From: JAZKDW01 sp040387375
GTDB lineage: Bacteria > Pseudomonadota > Gammaproteobacteria > Burkholderiales > Burkholderiaceae_D
Assembly (NCBI GenBank): GCA_040387375.1
Contig: JAZKDW010000040.1
Location: forward strand, 18,076-82,075
DNA length: 64,000 nt
Direction: 5' to 3'
Made by a program: the position numbers and the translations under genes. Positions 62,431 through 64,000 of this stretch are shown here, in pieces. The notes below the pieces were generated by a model. It saw nothing but the letters and a program-made list of their open reading frames with translations. It was not told the origin of the DNA and searched no databases. Positions within the stretch are counted from its first letter, which is position 1; each line of letters opens with the position of its first letter.

Positions 62431-63961
62431 CAGGGCTGTCAACATGCCGAATGTCAAGTTGCCATATCGAGCAGGCGCTTGACGGAGACATGGCGCTGAT
62501 GCGCGCCCGATTGCCGTTCTGTCGGCGGTTTTTTTGGCCCACGGTGACTTCGTCTGAAATGTTCAATCGGCACTGATTTGGCCAAGGCACGAAGCCACAG
62601 CGCCAGTTCGCCGGGCGGGTACCGGCGAACGAAGTCCCAATGGTGGCCCGGCACGGCAATGCTCATGCCTTCCCACACACTGGCAACGACTAGCACCATG
62701 TAGTAATAGGACAGTTCTTCCACTGCTGCGCGTCCGTGCTCAGCTTGCAATGCACTTTGCACGACAGCCAGCGCATTGCCTGCCACAACTGCCATGGCGA
62801 AGGCAAACAGCGCCGCGCGCGGATGATTCAGGCCCGCCGGCTCGCAATGCAATTGCCGGGTCAGCCGCAGGTAATGCGTTTCGATGCGCCAGCGATTGCG
62901 ATACAGATCGCAACACGTATCAGCCTCGACGCTGTCGGGCAGATCCGTTACCAGAACCAGGGTGGTATCGCCATTGCGCGTCGGGGTATTCAACGCCAGC
63001 TCGATGCGCCGTGCCTGCATGCGCTCTCCAGTGCTGGGATCGTCCAGCCAGATGCGCTGCTCCCGTGCGCCTTGCTTGCTGCCGGGCGCGTCATGCAATT
63101 CGTCAATGGCCTCGAACGGGCACGCGCTGCGATGCCAGCGCACGACGAATCGCGATTGCGCCCGGTGCACACGCGACAGCCACGAGCGCACGCAGAAATT
63201 GCGGTCCCCGATCCAGACCTCGCCGGCGCCGATCTGCAGGTCCTTGAGCAGTGCACGTTCCTGCGTATAGGCGTTTTCTTGCAGGATGACCTGCCGCACC
63301 GTGCGCGAACCCAGGGCAAACACGGCCAGCGCCATGCCGGTCAAGCCTGCGCTGCCAGTCTGGCGCAGCGCCTTGATGCGATGCTCGGTGCGCCCGCCCA
63401 GATAGGTGCCGTCGACCACGCAGGCGCAGAAGCCCGAAATCGGCTCGTTTTGCGCTGCGCGCAGTTCGGAAATGACGTTGTGGGCCAGGCTGGCGACATG
63501 GGCAACAATCGCCTCGCCCACGGCAGGTTCCATGCGGTTGAGCTTGGCGTAGAACGCCTGGCGCGTGACCTGCATGCGATCCCGATAGGCGGCCAGCGCC
63601 GCGCCTGCGCTGGGATGCCTGCCGCACGCCACGTCAAGCATCGTGTCGACCATGAAATCGAGAGTCAGGGCGCGGGTGTACTGCCCCTGGGCAACCTCAT
63701 CGAACAGCCTTTGCATGGTCTGCTCATCGATGAGCCATTCCAGACAGGAACGCACCATCACCTGCAGCGGTGCCCGCGCAACAAAGGGGGTCAATTCATG
63801 GGGATGCGGCACGCCTGCGTCGCGCGCCATTCCTTCTGCCTGTCTTGCAGTTGAGATTGTTGCCTTGGCCATCATCGCCTCCATCGTCACTCAGGATCAA
63901 CGTTGGACAACAATCTCGACCAGGAATTTTTTTGCTGCTATCAGGCATGTTGACAGCCCTG
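62431..63961 (-). mobile_element. IS4-type insertion sequence, 1531 bp, complete
   Basis: Perfect 18-bp terminal inverted repeats bound it: CAGGGCTGTCAACATGCC (62431-62448) and its inverted copy (63944-63961). The flanks carry an 11-bp target duplication, GGTGGAAAAGC (62420-62430 and 63962-63972). One transposase gene fills it. The perfect ends, intact gene and exact duplication point to a recent insertion. Length of duplication and transposase motifs fit the IS4 family. Confidence 0.93.
62454..63872 (-). CDS. IS4-family DDE transposase
   Basis: 472 residues from ATG 63872, which has GGAGG five bases upstream; an in-frame ATG at 63890 is possible. DDE residues: Asp154 (CVVDGTYLGG), Asp223 (WIGDRNFCV) and Glu331 in the YREK-type block YRNRWRIETHYLRL (Tyr324, Arg327, Glu331), the IS4 signature. 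The final Lys of that block is not obvious. The gene fills the element and ends 6 bp inside the left inverted repeat side. Confidence 0.93.
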   Translation of the reverse strand: MAKATISTARQAEGMARDAGVPHPHELTPFVARAPLQVMVRSCLEWLIDEQTMQRLFDEVAQGQYTRALTLDFMVDTMLDVACGRHPSAGAALAAYRDRMQVTRQAFYAKLNRMEPAVGEAIVAHVASLAHNVISELRAAQNEPISGFCACVVDGTYLGGRTEHRIKALRQTGSAGLTGMALAVFALGSRTVRQVILQENAYTQERALLKDLQIGAGEVWIGDRNFCVRSWLSRVHRAQSRFVVRWHRSACPFEAIDELHDAPGSKQGAREQRIWLDDPSTGERMQARRIELALNTPTRNGDTTLVLVTDLPDSVEADTCCDLYRNRWRIETHYLRLTRQLHCEPAGLNHPRAALFAFAMAVVAGNALAVVQSALQAEHGRAAVEELSYYYMVLVVASVWEGMSIAVPGHHWDFVRRYPPGELALWLRALAKSVPIEHFRRSHRGPKKPPTERQSGAHQRHVSVKRLLDMAT

Positions 63962-63987
63962 GGTGGAAAAGCGCAGCGCCTTCCACC
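63962..63987 (+). repeat. right half of the interrupted GTAGGGTGG dispersed repeat
   Basis: GGTGGAAAAGCGCAGC then GCCTTCCACC continues the repeat that was broken at 62430. Its first 11 bases are the right target duplication. Confidence 0.85.
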
Positions 63988-64000
63988 ATGCAGCATTCGC

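Overview
This window looks like chromosomal DNA of a betaproteobacterium in the Burkholderiales, most likely the Oxalobacteraceae. That is an inference from gene order (yceD-rpmF-plsX-fabH-fabD-fabG, rluC divergent from rne), high-GC codon use and protein style; no rRNA or species marker is present.

Layout. (1) 1-4170, minus strand: the yceD-rpmF-plsX-fab cluster for ribosomal protein L32 and fatty-acid initiation, with a Maf pyrophosphatase and a methyltransferase diverging from it up to 5.65 kb. (2) 5.87-9.02 kb, minus: rluC, a phosphoglycolate-phosphatase-like gene, a small Rieske protein and sppA. A 590-bp divergent leader then leads into rne (RNase E). (3) 12.9-18.8 kb: a chromate-type transporter, moaA and moeA for molybdenum cofactor, dispersed hairpin repeats, rmuC and a truncated haemoglobin. 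(4) 19.0-47.5 kb: a large Wzx/Wzy-type exopolysaccharide locus built as two converging blocks. The plus block carries a lipid-carrier sugar transferase, ManC, GalU, Gmd and Fcl (GDP-L-fucose supply), a polymerase, a flippase, at least six glycosyltransferases, a deacetylase and an acyltransferase with an SGNH domain. The minus block carries the Wza-like porin, the Wzc-like tyrosine kinase, a CelD/FemAB-like acetyltransferase, a GMC oxidoreductase and a secreted beta-helix protein. (5) 48-59 kb: an FtsX-like permease operon, adenine deaminase, a DksA-type protein, small genes (one behind a perfect FNR-type box), an EamA exporter, a lone glycosyltransferase and a soluble hybrid histidine kinase. 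(6) 59.2-64 kb: tRNA-Ser(UGA) followed by a compact accessory/defence stretch. It holds a Phd-type antitoxin with a truncated PIN toxin, a two-gene module whose second protein looks like an ADP-ribosyltransferase-type toxin, an AbiEi/AbiEii pair, and an IS4-type insertion sequence sitting inside a dispersed repeat with an 11-bp target duplication.

How it works together. In the polysaccharide locus, GalU and ManC/Gmd/Fcl make activated sugars. The WcaJ-like enzyme starts the repeat unit on undecaprenyl phosphate and the glycosyltransferases extend it. The deacetylase and acyltransferase probably modify the polymer. Wzx flips the unit, Wzy polymerises it, and Wzc/Wza control length and export it. 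The oxidoreductase and beta-helix protein are the unusual members.

The most notable items are the putative toxin module at 60.0-60.8 kb, the toxin-less antitoxin beside tRNA-Ser, and two ~165-bp palindromic elements (38.9 and 47.6 kb). The two elements share a conserved core but have stems that differ by compensating changes.
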